DNA from: an uncultured Bacteroidales bacterium | GTDB lineage: Bacteria; Bacteroidota; Bacteroidia; Bacteroidales; Paludibacteraceae | Length of the DNA stretch: 64,000 bases | NCBI GenBank assembly: GCA_900317885.1 | Contig: ONIM01000017.1 | Span: 1-64,000, forward strand | Direction of reading: 5' to 3' | Part shown: piece by piece, positions 9,980 to 19,847 of the stretch | Layout: every line of letters starts with the position of its first letter | Numbering within the stretch: position 1 is the first letter of the stretch | The notes under the pieces: model-generated | Database searches by the model: none | What the model was told of the DNA's origin: nothing | The model's input: the letters and a program-made list of their open reading frames with translations, nothing else | Program-made: the position numbers and the translations under genes

Positions 9980-11311
9980 TTATAGTTTTTTACCATCAAG
10001 CGAGTAAGATTCCCCATTGCGGATGATCGTTATGACTCCATTTTGAAGTACTTTTGCAGGACGATAACTATCCTCATTGTATGCAGAAGGGTTTTCTATA
10101 CCTTGTGTTTTTCCGACGAAGGTACCCAAGTAATACGGTGCGCAGACGTCTTGCGGAGTACGGCCGGCAGTAGCAGAAGCGGTTTTGTTGATGGCATGGC
10201 CGGATTGGGTCTTATTCTCATCCCAGAAGCCGCGGTTCTGCCATGAAGGAATGACCGATCCTTTGTCTCCGTTTCCGGCTTCCTCGGGAAACCAATAGTT
10301 GATGCCATCGAGGTTCGTGAGCGGTTTGAGGGCATCGACGAGATCTTTGACGAAGGCGTATTGTCCGGCGACGGAGCATGGCCACGCATCCCGGGTATCA
10401 TAATTGACGCCAGTAGTAGGCCAGTATTGGAAGTTATAGGCGCACTCGACGATATGCACGCGTTTGGCAGGGAAGAGGGTCTTGAGGTTATTGATGGCGT
10501 TGACGAGGTTATTCTTATCGGTTTTGGAAGCCACTTGCGCTGCGTTCAGATAGCCATGCCAGAAGGGATAGTAACTGAGACCGATGATGTCGAAATCGAC
10601 GCCGCCGTTGACGAGTTTGTTATAATAGAAACTGTTATACCCGGAGTTCGTCGGGCGATCGGTATGGATGATGATCTGTGCGTTCGGGCATTCCTCCCGC
10701 ACGGCATTGCATCCCGCCTTCAAGAGTCCGAGATAGCCGTCCCAGTTGCTGCTTGCGTCTTCGTAAGGTTTTACTTTGATGCCGCAAAGTCCGCACATGA
10801 TCTCATTGCCGACCTGCACGAAGTCCGGCGTAGCACCGGCTGCATTGAGGGTATCCAGCACGCGGCGCGTGTATCCGGCTACGCTATCCGCCATAGACTG
10901 CGTATCAGCCCCCTGCCACGCGGCGGGAGCTTGTATATGCGTAGCGTCCACCCATGTATCGGAATAATGGAAATCGAGCATGAAGAATGCACCTGCGTCC
11001 TTGATGCGCTTGCCGAGCGCCTTGACATAAGCGAGGTCTTGACAGACAGAGGGGTTGGTGGTGCCGCCATGGTCTTTCTTCGTAGGATTGACAAAAATAC
11101 GGACACGGAAGGTATTCCATCCGCAGTCGTTGGTCAGGAAGGTGATGAGATTAGAGATATTATTGCCTCTGACGTCTTTATAGGGCGAGTTATGTTGTTC
11201 ATACAAAGGGAGCGCAGAGATGTCTCCGCCGACATAGCGTTGATGCGCATCTTGCGCCTGCACAGCGAGGCACGCAAGGGCGCAGAGGAAGAAGGTAATC
11301 GTCTTTTTCAT
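9980..11311 (-). CDS. Secreted GH53 arabinogalactan endo-beta-1,4-galactanase
   Basis: Signal peptide (MKKTITFFLCALACLAVQAQ) then a GH53 barrel: GGDISALPLYEQ at the start, acid/base Glu170 in VQVGNEI, nucleophile Glu289 in HIVECAYN. The family cleaves beta-1,4-galactan side chains of pectin and arabinogalactan, which fits a plant-polysaccharide-using gut or rumen organism. The last residues (ITIIRNGESYSLDGKKL) match the tail of the giant surface protein at 2-7201 and suggest sorting to the cell surface. The gene lies 11 bp downstream of the AsmA-like gene, without SusC/SusD neighbours. Confidence 0.9.
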   Translation of the reverse strand: MKKTITFFLCALACLAVQAQDAHQRYVGGDISALPLYEQHNSPYKDVRGNNISNLITFLTNDCGWNTFRVRIFVNPTKKDHGGTTNPSVCQDLAYVKALGKRIKDAGAFFMLDFHYSDTWVDATHIQAPAAWQGADTQSMADSVAGYTRRVLDTLNAAGATPDFVQVGNEIMCGLCGIKVKPYEDASSNWDGYLGLLKAGCNAVREECPNAQIIIHTDRPTNSGYNSFYYNKLVNGGVDFDIIGLSYYPFWHGYLNAAQVASKTDKNNLVNAINNLKTLFPAKRVHIVECAYNFQYWPTTGVNYDTRDAWPCSVAGQYAFVKDLVDALKPLTNLDGINYWFPEEAGNGDKGSVIPSWQNRGFWDENKTQSGHAINKTASATAGRTPQDVCAPYYLGTFVGKTQGIENPSAYNEDSYRPAKVLQNGVITIIRNGESYSLDGKKL

Positions 11312-11322
11312 GTATATTTTTA

Positions 11323-12915
11323 TTAATTATTAATCTGCTTATGTACATAGAGCCCCGGGAGCATGGTCTTCTTGATACCATCGATGCAAGGACCGAAGAG
11401 ATAGAGCGGGTAGGGGCTCCAGACGTCACGCGTCCATTCCACGGCATATTTGCGAGGATGGATATCTACGGAGGTAGGGTTGCTCTTCGGGAGCAGCGAG
11501 TTCGCCGCAGAGGTAAAGAAATCCGCATGCTTGGTAACGATCTTATACGGGATGTTATCCTCTTTATGCACCTTGATATCCAGCCCGTGGTACTGCATGC
11601 AGAAGGATCCTTTGGCAATCGTACTATCGCCGGAATAGGCTGCCTCGAGATCGGAGACATGAATAGCACAAGTGATGCCGACGAGGGGACGAATGAAAGG
11701 ATTCATATTCTCCAGATCCAGATCTTTTCCATGAATAGAGAGTTCAAAAGAGGACTTCTTATTCATGTGGATATCGTAGGTAGCCTCGACTTTTCCTTTG
11801 GCTCCGAAAGGTGCTTTAGCATGGTTATGCCAAACGGCACCGGGTTTATTGGTGACATTGGTCATAGTAGCATGCAAGGGACCTTTGAGACGGAGTTTGC
11901 CGCAGTTGATATCGGTGGTATAGAGCTCGACATCCAGCTTATGGGTGACGGAGGTGACTTTTTTGACAGCGAAGGTGAGGGGTACTTTTCTGAGGAATTC
12001 CTGCGGTGTGACGAAAGGTACTTTGGGTGCGAGTCGTGCGTCTCGGATGACGTGCATACAGCGTACGTCGGCTTGTATCTCGTCTAACGTACAATCTTGT
12101 GCCAAAGCCTTCCGAATAGGGTTGAGTGGAGAGGTCGTAACGGAATTGAGTTCGAGATCGATCCATGTGACCTGCTCATGCAGGAGTTCAACCATTTTTT
12201 TATGAGAGATACAATTCCAGATACGCGTGTATCCGAGGTTAAGCGGTCCTTGGTTAGCGGTAGCGAGGTTATGCACCTCCATCTCCATCATCCCGTCCGG
12301 GAGGGCTATGTAAGCAGCAGCGAGGGATAGGGAATAGACGGAGTCGTTATAAGAGAAAACGGAATCCGCGAAGTCATACACCAGGTTATGACACTCCAGG
12401 GAGAGCGTATCGGCTTTCACCGCGAGCGGCGAGGATGTGCTATGGAGCTTCGCTGAGAAGCGGTCGATATCGATATGGCGCACCCGGAGCGATTGCAGCC
12501 AGACGGACGCCTTCTCGAGGGTCGTATCCTTAGGCAGGGTAGGGAGGAAGGCTTCGGGGTTATTCTCATCCATATAAATAACCACTTCGGGATCATCGAG
12601 CGAGATACCGAGGATCTCCAGACGACGATGTTTCAATAACGCGAGATAATCCACATTCCACACCGCGAGGGAAGGGATACGAATAGAGAGGCTATGGGTA
12701 GAGAAGGATATATCCTTGACGAGAGCCGAACCGGAGATGAGGTTGAGGTAGATATTTCCCACCTCAGCATCGGCATCCGGGATGTTCTCAAAAGCCTTGC
12801 TGACTTCTTTTCTTACCAGAGTAGAGACGATGATATCTGCGCTCAGAAAAAGCGCAACGCCTAAAGCAACGACGGAAAAGAGAACCCAGAGGGTGATCTT
12901 AACTGATTTTTTCAT
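11323..12915 (-). CDS. AsmA-like / DUF748-type envelope protein
   Basis: One N-terminal membrane anchor (about residues 8-30, VLFSVVALGVALFLSADII) followed by about 500 residues of repetitive beta-rich sequence with phrases typical of AsmA/DUF748 envelope proteins (GNIYLNLISGSALVKDISFS, LEILGISLDDPEVVIY). Such proteins span the periplasm from the inner membrane and are linked to outer-membrane lipid homeostasis; no enzyme motif is seen. It overlaps folK by 4 bp (ATGA), so the two are translationally coupled. The family assignment is by pattern only. Confidence 0.6.
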   Translation of the reverse strand: MKKSVKITLWVLFSVVALGVALFLSADIIVSTLVRKEVSKAFENIPDADAEVGNIYLNLISGSALVKDISFSTHSLSIRIPSLAVWNVDYLALLKHRRLEILGISLDDPEVVIYMDENNPEAFLPTLPKDTTLEKASVWLQSLRVRHIDIDRFSAKLHSTSSPLAVKADTLSLECHNLVYDFADSVFSYNDSVYSLSLAAAYIALPDGMMEMEVHNLATANQGPLNLGYTRIWNCISHKKMVELLHEQVTWIDLELNSVTTSPLNPIRKALAQDCTLDEIQADVRCMHVIRDARLAPKVPFVTPQEFLRKVPLTFAVKKVTSVTHKLDVELYTTDINCGKLRLKGPLHATMTNVTNKPGAVWHNHAKAPFGAKGKVEATYDIHMNKKSSFELSIHGKDLDLENMNPFIRPLVGITCAIHVSDLEAAYSGDSTIAKGSFCMQYHGLDIKVHKEDNIPYKIVTKHADFFTSAANSLLPKSNPTSVDIHPRKYAVEWTRDVWSPYPLYLFGPCIDGIKKTMLPGLYVHKQINN

Positions 12916-13361
12916 AGCATAATCTCCATTAAAGGAATTCGTACAAAATCCCGCTCCTGCCAGAGAGGATGAGGGAGGGAAAGCAACCAGAGGTTGCTCG
13001 TTTGTGATTTATGATTTGAGATTTGTAATTTAATCTCGTTATTCTCCTTATCAAAAGCACGAATCAGATCGATATCTATCGTACGATCGTGGTAGATGCC
13101 GTCAATGGACTTCTGCGTGCGTCCGAGGGCTTGCTCAATCGATTGCGTAGCACGGAGCATCTCAAGAGGTTCCAAAGCGGTCTTAACGGCGCAGCAGAGG
13201 TTGCAGAAAGGATTAGGGCTGTCAAACCCCCAAGGTTCGGAATAGAAGAGAGAGGAGCATCGAAGAACCGGACCTATCTGAAGGCCGATCATCTCTATCG
13301 CTGAACGGAGTGTCTGCTCGCGATCACCGATATTACTGCCCAGAGAAAGATAGTAAAGCAT
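12912..13361 (-). CDS. folK: 2-amino-4-hydroxy-6-hydroxymethyldihydropteridine diphosphokinase
   Basis: HPPK, which transfers pyrophosphate from ATP to 6-hydroxymethyl-dihydropterin in folate synthesis. Family signatures are LSLGSNIGDR near the N-terminus, YSEPWGF, and DRTIDIDLI with the Mg-binding Asp pair. Length (149 aa) is normal, but the loop between DIDLI and LPHPLW carries an extra ISNHKSQTSNL segment encoded by a micro-repeat (13001-13032). It overlaps cvpA by 29 bp and the downstream AsmA-like gene by 4 bp. Confidence 0.92.
   Translation of the reverse strand: MLYYLSLGSNIGDREQTLRSAIEMIGLQIGPVLRCSSLFYSEPWGFDSPNPFCNLCCAVKTALEPLEMLRATQSIEQALGRTQKSIDGIYHDRTIDIDLIRAFDKENNEIKLQISNHKSQTSNLWLLSLPHPLWQERDFVRIPLMEIML
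13001..13032. repeat. In-frame micro-repeat inside folK
   Basis: Four copies of a degenerate 8-bp unit (TTTGTGAT, TTATGATT, TGAGATTT, TGTAATTT) in the folK coding region. It encodes a low-complexity loop insertion rather than disrupting the frame. Confidence 0.55.
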
Positions 13362-13815
13362 GTGTAGCTTTGACCATTAGCGGATAGACGACTGAGGTCT
13401 TAACGACCGGCGCATCGTCGAGGTAATGAAGGCTGTCATTGGTCCGATCCATAATAAAGACCGCGACAAGCACAAGAAGACCGTATTTCGCTAACCCGAA
13501 GGCTCCTCCCAGGATGCGGTTAGCCCAACCCAGATGAATCGCACGGATGAGTTTATAGATCCACTTCGCCAAGATAGACAAGACAATCGCTATTGCCAGA
13601 AAGAGCAGGGTATAAGCCACGACGTCACACACCCCATGCGGCCATGCAAACTGCGCGAGCAGAAAAGCCGAGAAAGGTGCTGCCCATAGTTTGGCACCGA
13701 CCACTCCGAGTACCACCACCACAATGGCGATGATCTCGGAGATGAGTCCGTGCATCAGACCTCTCACGAGGCCTACAATCAGAGGCAGAACCAATATGAC
13801 GTCCAGCCAGTTCAT
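13333..13815 (-). CDS. CvpA family membrane protein
   Basis: A 160-aa integral membrane protein with four hydrophobic segments (about 5-45, 65-85, 95-120) beginning NWLDVILVLPLIVGLVRGL, the hallmark of the CvpA/colicin V production family. Members have a general, poorly defined envelope role. It starts 3 bp after the DUF5689 lipoprotein and overlaps folK by 29 bp. Confidence 0.8.
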   Translation of the reverse strand: MNWLDVILVLPLIVGLVRGLMHGLISEIIAIVVVVLGVVGAKLWAAPFSAFLLAQFAWPHGVCDVVAYTLLFLAIAIVLSILAKWIYKLIRAIHLGWANRILGGAFGLAKYGLLVLVAVFIMDRTNDSLHYLDDAPVVKTSVVYPLMVKATHALLSFSGQ

Positions 13816-13818
13816 CGA

Positions 13819-15060
13819 TTATTTATCGTTAGGATCGTACTCCATGGGTATCCAAGGCGTACCGTCGGCTTTCGCCATCTTGATATCGTACACTACAGGC
13901 GAGCATGCGATATTCTCCGCAGAAATACCCCGCGGAGTAACGGACCACTCATAGCCGTCCAGCATTTTCTTGCCATCGAAGGAGAGGTTCTCCGCCTTAT
14001 CCTCGTACCATCCGAGGATACCGGTTATCGTTCCGGAATAGTCCGGGCAGTGGGTCACACCCTCTTTGTCGGCTCCCGGGAGATAGAAGAAAGCAAACTT
14101 CGCATACTCGGAGCAGGAGCACATGATGGAGTTGGTACCATCCGAGACGAGACGGCTTTGCGGATAACCGATATTGGTAGTAGTAGGCGCAAAGACATTG
14201 GCGTTAGAGGACGAATCGGGGTGCTGCGTATCGCAATAAGCAAGCGTACCGTTATTGTCATATTGTCCGGTGAAATGTACACCTTTAATAACGACGAGGC
14301 GTCCGTCCTGCTTGCGGATCTTATGGATCTCGGTAGCGATATTATTATAGTTCGGCTTGCGCACGATTTCCGTATAGAGTTGCGCGAGGGTTAGGGTGTC
14401 ATATACGAGTTTGGAGACATCCGGTGCTCCGAGCATACGTGTGTTGCGTCGGAAGACAGAGCTCTCAATACGTCCGGGGCACCAGCCAACCTTCTGCGAG
14501 GCACTCATGGCGTAGATATTATTGTTATACGAAGGAACGCAGAGTTGTGGTTGGTTCGCATAACGCCCAACAGCGAGCCCGTTACAGCGGATGAGAATCT
14601 CTTGGCCGATCTGATACATACCGGCGCCGGATCCCAGGTCCACGGAGATGCGGAGGTTCTGCTGCTTGCCGTCAACGATCTGCTGGATGACCATGGATTT
14701 GTAGAAGTTACCGGCATAATCATCGGTGGTGATTCGTCCGCGGATATAGATACCGAGGGTATCGGTCTTGATTGTATCGACGGAGTAGAGATAGAGACCA
14801 TGCTCCGGGTCGTAGGAGCGTGTACGATAGGGCGTGGTATCGTTTCCGAAATCGCCCTTCTCGGTCATGAAGGCATCGAGAAACTCATCGAGCGAGTATA
14901 TCTTATAGCCATGAACAGGGTTCTCCTTCTCGAGTTCAGCCGCCAGTTGGTCTTCCTGAACGAAAACCTGGTCGGGTTCCAGTGCTTTGGGTTCGCACGA
15001 GGAGAGGATGATCCCGCAGGAAAGGAGAGCTATATAGGATAGATTTTTAATGGTCTTCAT
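13819..15060 (-). CDS. DUF5689-type lipoprotein
   Basis: Lipoprotein signal MKTIKNLSYIALLSCGIILSSC, then a DUF5689-like beta domain (about 60-200; IYIRGRITTDDYAGNFYKSMVIQ) and an OB-like continuation ending in a segment on YSGTITGILGWYEDK. It lies 5 bp downstream of a TonB-dependent receptor, the usual setting of this family, which suggests a surface lipoprotein that works with that receptor. Substrate is unknown. Confidence 0.75.
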   Translation of the reverse strand: MKTIKNLSYIALLSCGIILSSCEPKALEPDQVFVQEDQLAAELEKENPVHGYKIYSLDEFLDAFMTEKGDFGNDTTPYRTRSYDPEHGLYLYSVDTIKTDTLGIYIRGRITTDDYAGNFYKSMVIQQIVDGKQQNLRISVDLGSGAGMYQIGQEILIRCNGLAVGRYANQPQLCVPSYNNNIYAMSASQKVGWCPGRIESSVFRRNTRMLGAPDVSKLVYDTLTLAQLYTEIVRKPNYNNIATEIHKIRKQDGRLVVIKGVHFTGQYDNNGTLAYCDTQHPDSSSNANVFAPTTTNIGYPQSRLVSDGTNSIMCSCSEYAKFAFFYLPGADKEGVTHCPDYSGTITGILGWYEDKAENLSFDGKKMLDGYEWSVTPRGISAENIACSPVVYDIKMAKADGTPWIPMEYDPNDK

Positions 15061-15065
15061 AGCGC

Positions 15066-18000
15066 TTAGAATTTATAAGTTACTGTTAAGAAGAAGTTAA
15101 CACCCCACGCATAGTAGTACTTGGACGGGTATTTCCATGCATTAGCGGTGATAACAGAGTTCTGGTAGTCTTTCTCACCCTGACGCACGGAGCGTGGCAG
15201 ACGCGCTTGCTGATAGCCGCCGGTCTTGAAATGCGTGTTATTGGTGATATTCGTCACGGAGAGGTTGATAGAGAGCGACTGTCGGTTAGGCAGGTACAGC
15301 AGTTTACCCACGGACGCATCGATGAGGAAGCGGTTGAGAGGGTTAGTAGCTGCGAGGGACTCCTGCATGGTCATGATGTTAAACGGATACTTGAGCACCG
15401 GCACGCCATTTGCATCGAGCACAGCGTTCTCGTAAACCGCATTTCCGTTCTCGTCCACCGAGACGCGCAGCGATTGATTATCCTTGGTCTGAATGGCATT
15501 GGTGTTATCGTCGCCGAACCATCCGTTCACGGCAGTACCATCCGTGCGAGTGCCGGTATAAAGCCCCTGCATACGGCGACTGGGAGCTACGGAGAGGTAG
15601 TTCCAGTCGTGGTAGCTGACGGTTACGTCCGCAAACCACATCTTCGGGTGGAAGAAGGAGAGTTTGAGCGAAGCGTTAACCTGGGGACCTGTAGAGAGAC
15701 GTACGCCCTTGAGGAGCACCTTATCGGTAGTCTCAAAGACGAGTTCTTTGGTCGATTGGTCCTGCGTCATCGGCATTCCGTTCTCAGCCGATTGAACAGC
15801 GATAGCATCGCTGGTATAGCGGTAGTCGCCAACGGAAGCCACTCCGGTTAAGGTGAAGTATGTTCCGAGTTTGACAGCCGCTGCTGCTTCGATACCCATG
15901 TATCGTTTGTCGATGCCGGCCATCGCCTGATTGACGAACGTACGCGCCTCATCGTCGTAGTAGCCGTTGAGTTCGGTACCATTCCATGACTGCGTGAAGA
16001 ATCCGGTTACACGACCGCGAACGATGGGATAATTGAACTCATAGGTGAGATCCGCGGAAACCACTTTCTCGCTGGCGCGATAGAACTGAGAGAGGTTCTT
16101 GGCATGATCGTGAATGTAGATATTCTCCAATACGCGGTCGTGTACGCGTTGGGATATATAAGCATCGCGTGCATAGGGAGCGCGTGTCTCAGCCAGCGCA
16201 TTGAGTTTCAGTTTGTTACGACCGTTGATCTTGTAGATCACACCGAGTTTGAAAGCGGGGTCGAAGAAATGGTGTGCCTCACCGACGAGGGTACTACCGG
16301 GCGTGACGTTCTTGCCGTTAGCCATGTCTTCGAGCGATTTCTTACCGAGGTATTTCCAGTAGTTATCGGTGCCATGGAGTGCGTCTTGGCGTTGTGCGAT
16401 GGTAGTGAGGTACCACGCACGTCCGTTATACATGTTCGTCGAGCGCTGCATGGAGCTGTAGTTGAGCGCGAGGGCGTAGAAGAGGTCCACTTCGTTGAAA
16501 CTCCACTCATTCTGGAACCATGCTTTCATCATGCCCATATTGATGCGGTAGTCGTAACCGAAGCGTCGTCCGTTATCGGTGACCACATCGTCGTATCCTT
16601 CGCGGATCTCGTTCTTACGAACATTGACGATATCCGCCTGGGTAAATCCGCTGTTAGTAGCTAACTCCTTGATGTCACGGTCCGCAAAAGCGTCGATATC
16701 GATCCACTGCTTACCGCCGAGGAGGTCGTCAATCGTTTTATAGTGGATACCCTGCGAGAACTTACCCTCAGCGCCGAGGGTCATCTTGAGGTGGTCAACC
16801 GAGGTATTGACATAGTTGAACGACGCGGTAGCCTCCTGAATGTCGTTATGGCGGCGCTCGAGGATATATCGCGCAGCCCCGGTGGGGTTATTGAGGTTAT
16901 TGGCGAAGTTCGCCGCATAGATATTATCCCAGTCAATCTGTGTGGTCTTGTTATCACGGTTCTTCCAGAGATTGACGAGGGTGTTATACTGGTCTTTATT
17001 GACAGAGGGACCTACGAGGTTGCTGTCGTCCCCAATGAATCCGGATCCGAGCGACTTACCGTTCATGTCCTCGCCGATGAACAAGCCCCAAGGGTAGTGT
17101 GTACCGGCATCGTCATACAGCTGCTTTGCCGAGCCCTCGTTATTGGGGTTAGCAATCTGGCCGTCCCAGTAGAAGGAAGGCAGGTTACGATAGTAATCCG
17201 GACGGGGATCGGGTGCATTGTAGAAGTTCAGCGCCGAGTTGGAGTACCAGGAGTAATGGTAGCCGGCAGCTACTTTGAATTTCTGTTGCTCATCGATGGT
17301 ATATTCGTATGCGGCAATGACGGTCGGGTCATAAGACTTGACGATACGCGAGTTGCGTACGTGTCCGTTCTGATAACCCCAATAGGGGTTATAGTTATTG
17401 GTGCCGGTGAGGTCATAAACCTCTTGCGTTACCGCCGCGTTCTGTCCACGCTCGGTAGGAGCACCGAAGGTGATCAGTTTGAGACGTGCATTGTCCCATA
17501 TGCGCTCTGCGGTAAAGAAATAGCCGAGAGAGTAGTACTTGATACCTTCTCCGATGATACCTTTATTGTCGATATACGGGGAGAATCGGTACGCTAGCTG
17601 CGCGGTGAAAGCCCATCCGTTCTCGAGGACGCCGGAGGCATAGGTAGCATTGACGCGTGCTTTGTAGTTTCGGTTGGTACCGGCTACTCCGACTTTCCAT
17701 CCCTGTGCATACCGGCTGGCACCCATGAGGTAGTTGGTCGATTGTCCCAGTCCACCAAAGGTGAAGTTCGTCGCCTCCATCGGGTTCAGCACCTCTTTGT
17801 AACGGCTGGCATCGTTGAGTCCACCCATGGCAGAGTAGTTAAACTGTCCTCTCTCCTGCGAGTTGAAGTTCAGCCCCTCGATGTAGTAGTTCTCAGCGGA
17901 GGACTGGTAGCCGCGGTTACGATAGCGTGCCGTAGACCAGCCGAAGGAGGTGGTAGAGTTGAATACATCGGTCGATGCTGATGATGAAGATGCTTGTGCT

Positions 18001-18386
18001 TGCGAACGACCTTCATCGTCCGACATCTCCTCCTCGGTGAGGTTCAGTAGGATCTCACTCTGGGTCTGGGAGACGATGTCCTGCTGTAGCGAGACGGCTT
18101 CCAACTGGTTCGCCTCGTTGGCCTGCAGGTTAATCAACTCGAGTGCGGCAACGTATCCGTCCGCCTCGATCACCACCTCTTCATCCATCGCCTCGAGATA
18201 GAGCAAAGAGAACTCTCCGTCGGCATTGGTAGTCGTTGAGATGTTTTGGCTAGCGAGTGTGATGCGCGCACCGACGATAGGGGTCTGTGTCGCTTCGTCG
18301 ATCACTCGTCCCTTGAGTGATGTCTGTGCATAGGCGCTGATGCCTATAGCTATCGCAAACATCAATGATAAGAGTTTGTGTCTCAT
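15066..18386 (-). CDS. TonB-dependent receptor with N-terminal CarboxypepD_reg-like domain
   Basis: Signal peptide (to AYAQ, about residue 20), a carboxypeptidase-regulatory-like domain (about 22-100, LKGRVIDEATQTPIVGARI), a plug region and a long beta-barrel ending in an aromatic strand (FFLTVTYKF, C-terminal Phe). Length 1106 aa fits Bacteroidota receptors. The plug carries a Ser/Ala-rich stretch (about 130-145). It forms a pair with the DUF5689 lipoprotein 5 bp downstream; no SusD is nearby, so the substrate (metal, siderophore, glycan or peptide) cannot be assigned. The gap to asnS upstream is 44 bp. Confidence 0.88.
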   Translation of the reverse strand: MRHKLLSLMFAIAIGISAYAQTSLKGRVIDEATQTPIVGARITLASQNISTTTNADGEFSLLYLEAMDEEVVIEADGYVAALELINLQANEANQLEAVSLQQDIVSQTQSEILLNLTEEEMSDDEGRSQAQASSSSASTDVFNSTTSFGWSTARYRNRGYQSSAENYYIEGLNFNSQERGQFNYSAMGGLNDASRYKEVLNPMEATNFTFGGLGQSTNYLMGASRYAQGWKVGVAGTNRNYKARVNATYASGVLENGWAFTAQLAYRFSPYIDNKGIIGEGIKYYSLGYFFTAERIWDNARLKLITFGAPTERGQNAAVTQEVYDLTGTNNYNPYWGYQNGHVRNSRIVKSYDPTVIAAYEYTIDEQQKFKVAAGYHYSWYSNSALNFYNAPDPRPDYYRNLPSFYWDGQIANPNNEGSAKQLYDDAGTHYPWGLFIGEDMNGKSLGSGFIGDDSNLVGPSVNKDQYNTLVNLWKNRDNKTTQIDWDNIYAANFANNLNNPTGAARYILERRHNDIQEATASFNYVNTSVDHLKMTLGAEGKFSQGIHYKTIDDLLGGKQWIDIDAFADRDIKELATNSGFTQADIVNVRKNEIREGYDDVVTDNGRRFGYDYRINMGMMKAWFQNEWSFNEVDLFYALALNYSSMQRSTNMYNGRAWYLTTIAQRQDALHGTDNYWKYLGKKSLEDMANGKNVTPGSTLVGEAHHFFDPAFKLGVIYKINGRNKLKLNALAETRAPYARDAYISQRVHDRVLENIYIHDHAKNLSQFYRASEKVVSADLTYEFNYPIVRGRVTGFFTQSWNGTELNGYYDDEARTFVNQAMAGIDKRYMGIEAAAAVKLGTYFTLTGVASVGDYRYTSDAIAVQSAENGMPMTQDQSTKELVFETTDKVLLKGVRLSTGPQVNASLKLSFFHPKMWFADVTVSYHDWNYLSVAPSRRMQGLYTGTRTDGTAVNGWFGDDNTNAIQTKDNQSLRVSVDENGNAVYENAVLDANGVPVLKYPFNIMTMQESLAATNPLNRFLIDASVGKLLYLPNRQSLSINLSVTNITNNTHFKTGGYQQARLPRSVRQGEKDYQNSVITANAWKYPSKYYYAWGVNFFLTVTYKF

Positions 18387-18430
18387 AACGATTGTTTGTT
18401 ATTAGTGTTTTTATGGTTAATATCAAGTGT

Positions 18431-19828
18431 TTAGAACTCGGCCGTCTTCGGCGTACGCGGGAAGGGGATGACGTCTCGGATGTTCTGCATTCCCGTAACG
18501 AAGAGCATGAGTCTCTCGAAACCCAGTCCAAAGCCCGCGTGAGGTGCAGAACCGAAACGGCGTGTGTCGAGGTACCACCACATATCCTTCATCGGGATAT
18601 GCCGCCGCTCAATCTCGTTATTAAGTAGGTCGAGGCTCTCCTCGCGTACAGATCCGCCGATGATCTCTCCGATCTGCGGGAAGAGTACGTCGGTGCCTTG
18701 TACGGTCTTGCCGTCCTCGTTGATCTTCATATAGAAAGCCTTGATATCCTTCGGATAATCCGTCATGATAACCGGTTTGCCGAAATGTTCCTCTACGAGG
18801 AAACGCTCATGTTCGGAGCTCAGGTCGTCACCCCAGTTGCATGGGAACTCAAATTTCTTACCGTTCTTAATCGCCTCTTGCAGGATGTTGATACCTTCGG
18901 TATAAGGCAGTCGGACGAACTCTGTGTCCACTACGGATTTGAGCCGCTCAATCAGACCTTTATCGACAAACTGGTTGAGGAACTCGAGATCGTCCATACA
19001 GTGATCGAGAGCCCAGCGGACGCAGTACTTGATGAAGTCCTCCTCGAGGTCCATCAGTTCGTCCTTCTGAATAAACGCCACTTCCGGCTCGATCATCCAG
19101 AACTCCGCGAGGTGCCGCGGTGTGTTGCTGTTTTCCGCACGGAAAGTAGGGCCGAAGGTGTATATCTTACCCAACGCCATTGCGCCAAGTTCGCCTTCGA
19201 GTTGTCCGCTAACGGTCAGAGCTGCCTGCTTGCCGAAGAAATCATCGCTGTAGTCAATCTGACCATCTTCGTTATACTTGAGGTTATAGAGGTTCTTGGT
19301 CGTGACTTGGAACATCTGTCCGGCTCCCTCGCAATCCGAGGCGGTGATGAGCGGCGTATGGAAATAGAAATATCCGTGCTCGTGGAAGTACGTGTGGATC
19401 GCCATCGCCATGTTATGACGGATTCGGAAGACGGCGCCGAAGGTATTGGTGCGAGGACGCAGATGGGCTACCGTGCGGAGAAACTCCATGCTGAGCCCTT
19501 TCTTCTGCAGCGGGTATTTCTCCGGATCGGCGGTGCCATATACTTCCAACTCGGTCAGCTGAATCTCCACAGCCTGTCCGGCACCCTGGCTCTCTACCAG
19601 GACGCCCGTAGCGGAGATACAGGAGCCTGTCGTAACAGGCTTGAGGCGCTCCTCGTCAAACTTCTCCAGATCTACTACGATCTGAATGTTTTTAATGGTC
19701 GAGCCGTCATTGAGGGCAATGAACGAGACGTTCTTGTTGCCACGGCGGCTGCGAACCCAGCCGCGCACATTGATGGTCGAACCAAAATCAGTACGCTTTA
19801 ATGCGTCTATAATTACTGTCCTTTGCAT
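18431..19828 (-). CDS. asnS: Asparagine--tRNA ligase
   Basis: Class IIb aminoacyl-tRNA synthetase with an N-terminal OB-fold anticodon-binding domain ([19 protein letters not shown]) and a catalytic core with motif 2 ([21 protein letters not shown]) and motif 3 ([15 protein letters not shown]). Length 465 aa is typical. It charges tRNA-Asn with asparagine. It starts 19 bp after dnaB in the same direction. Confidence 0.96.
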   Translation of the reverse strand: MQRTVIIDALKRTDFGSTINVRGWVRSRRGNKNVSFIALNDGSTIKNIQIVVDLEKFDEERLKPVTTGSCISATGVLVESQGAGQAVEIQLTELEVYGTADPEKYPLQKKGLSMEFLRTVAHLRPRTNTFGAVFRIRHNMAMAIHTYFHEHGYFYFHTPLITASDCEGAGQMFQVTTKNLYNLKYNEDGQIDYSDDFFGKQAALTVSGQLEGELGAMALGKIYTFGPTFRAENSNTPRHLAEFWMIEPEVAFIQKDELMDLEEDFIKYCVRWALDHCMDDLEFLNQFVDKGLIERLKSVVDTEFVRLPYTEGINILQEAIKNGKKFEFPCNWGDDLSSEHERFLVEEHFGKPVIMTDYPKDIKAFYMKINEDGKTVQGTDVLFPQIGEIIGGSVREESLDLLNNEIERRHIPMKDMWWYLDTRRFGSAPHAGFGLGFERLMLFVTGMQNIRDVIPFPRTPKTAEF

Positions 19829-19847
19829 ATATCAAATCTCAAATTAA

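Noticed and set aside
10361..11326. Long + strand frame opposite the GH53 gene
   Set aside because: Shadow of a recognised enzyme; no recognisable domain.
18698..19801. Long + strand frame opposite asnS (367 codons)
   Set aside because: asnS is certain; the antisense product is low-complexity and unlike any protein family.
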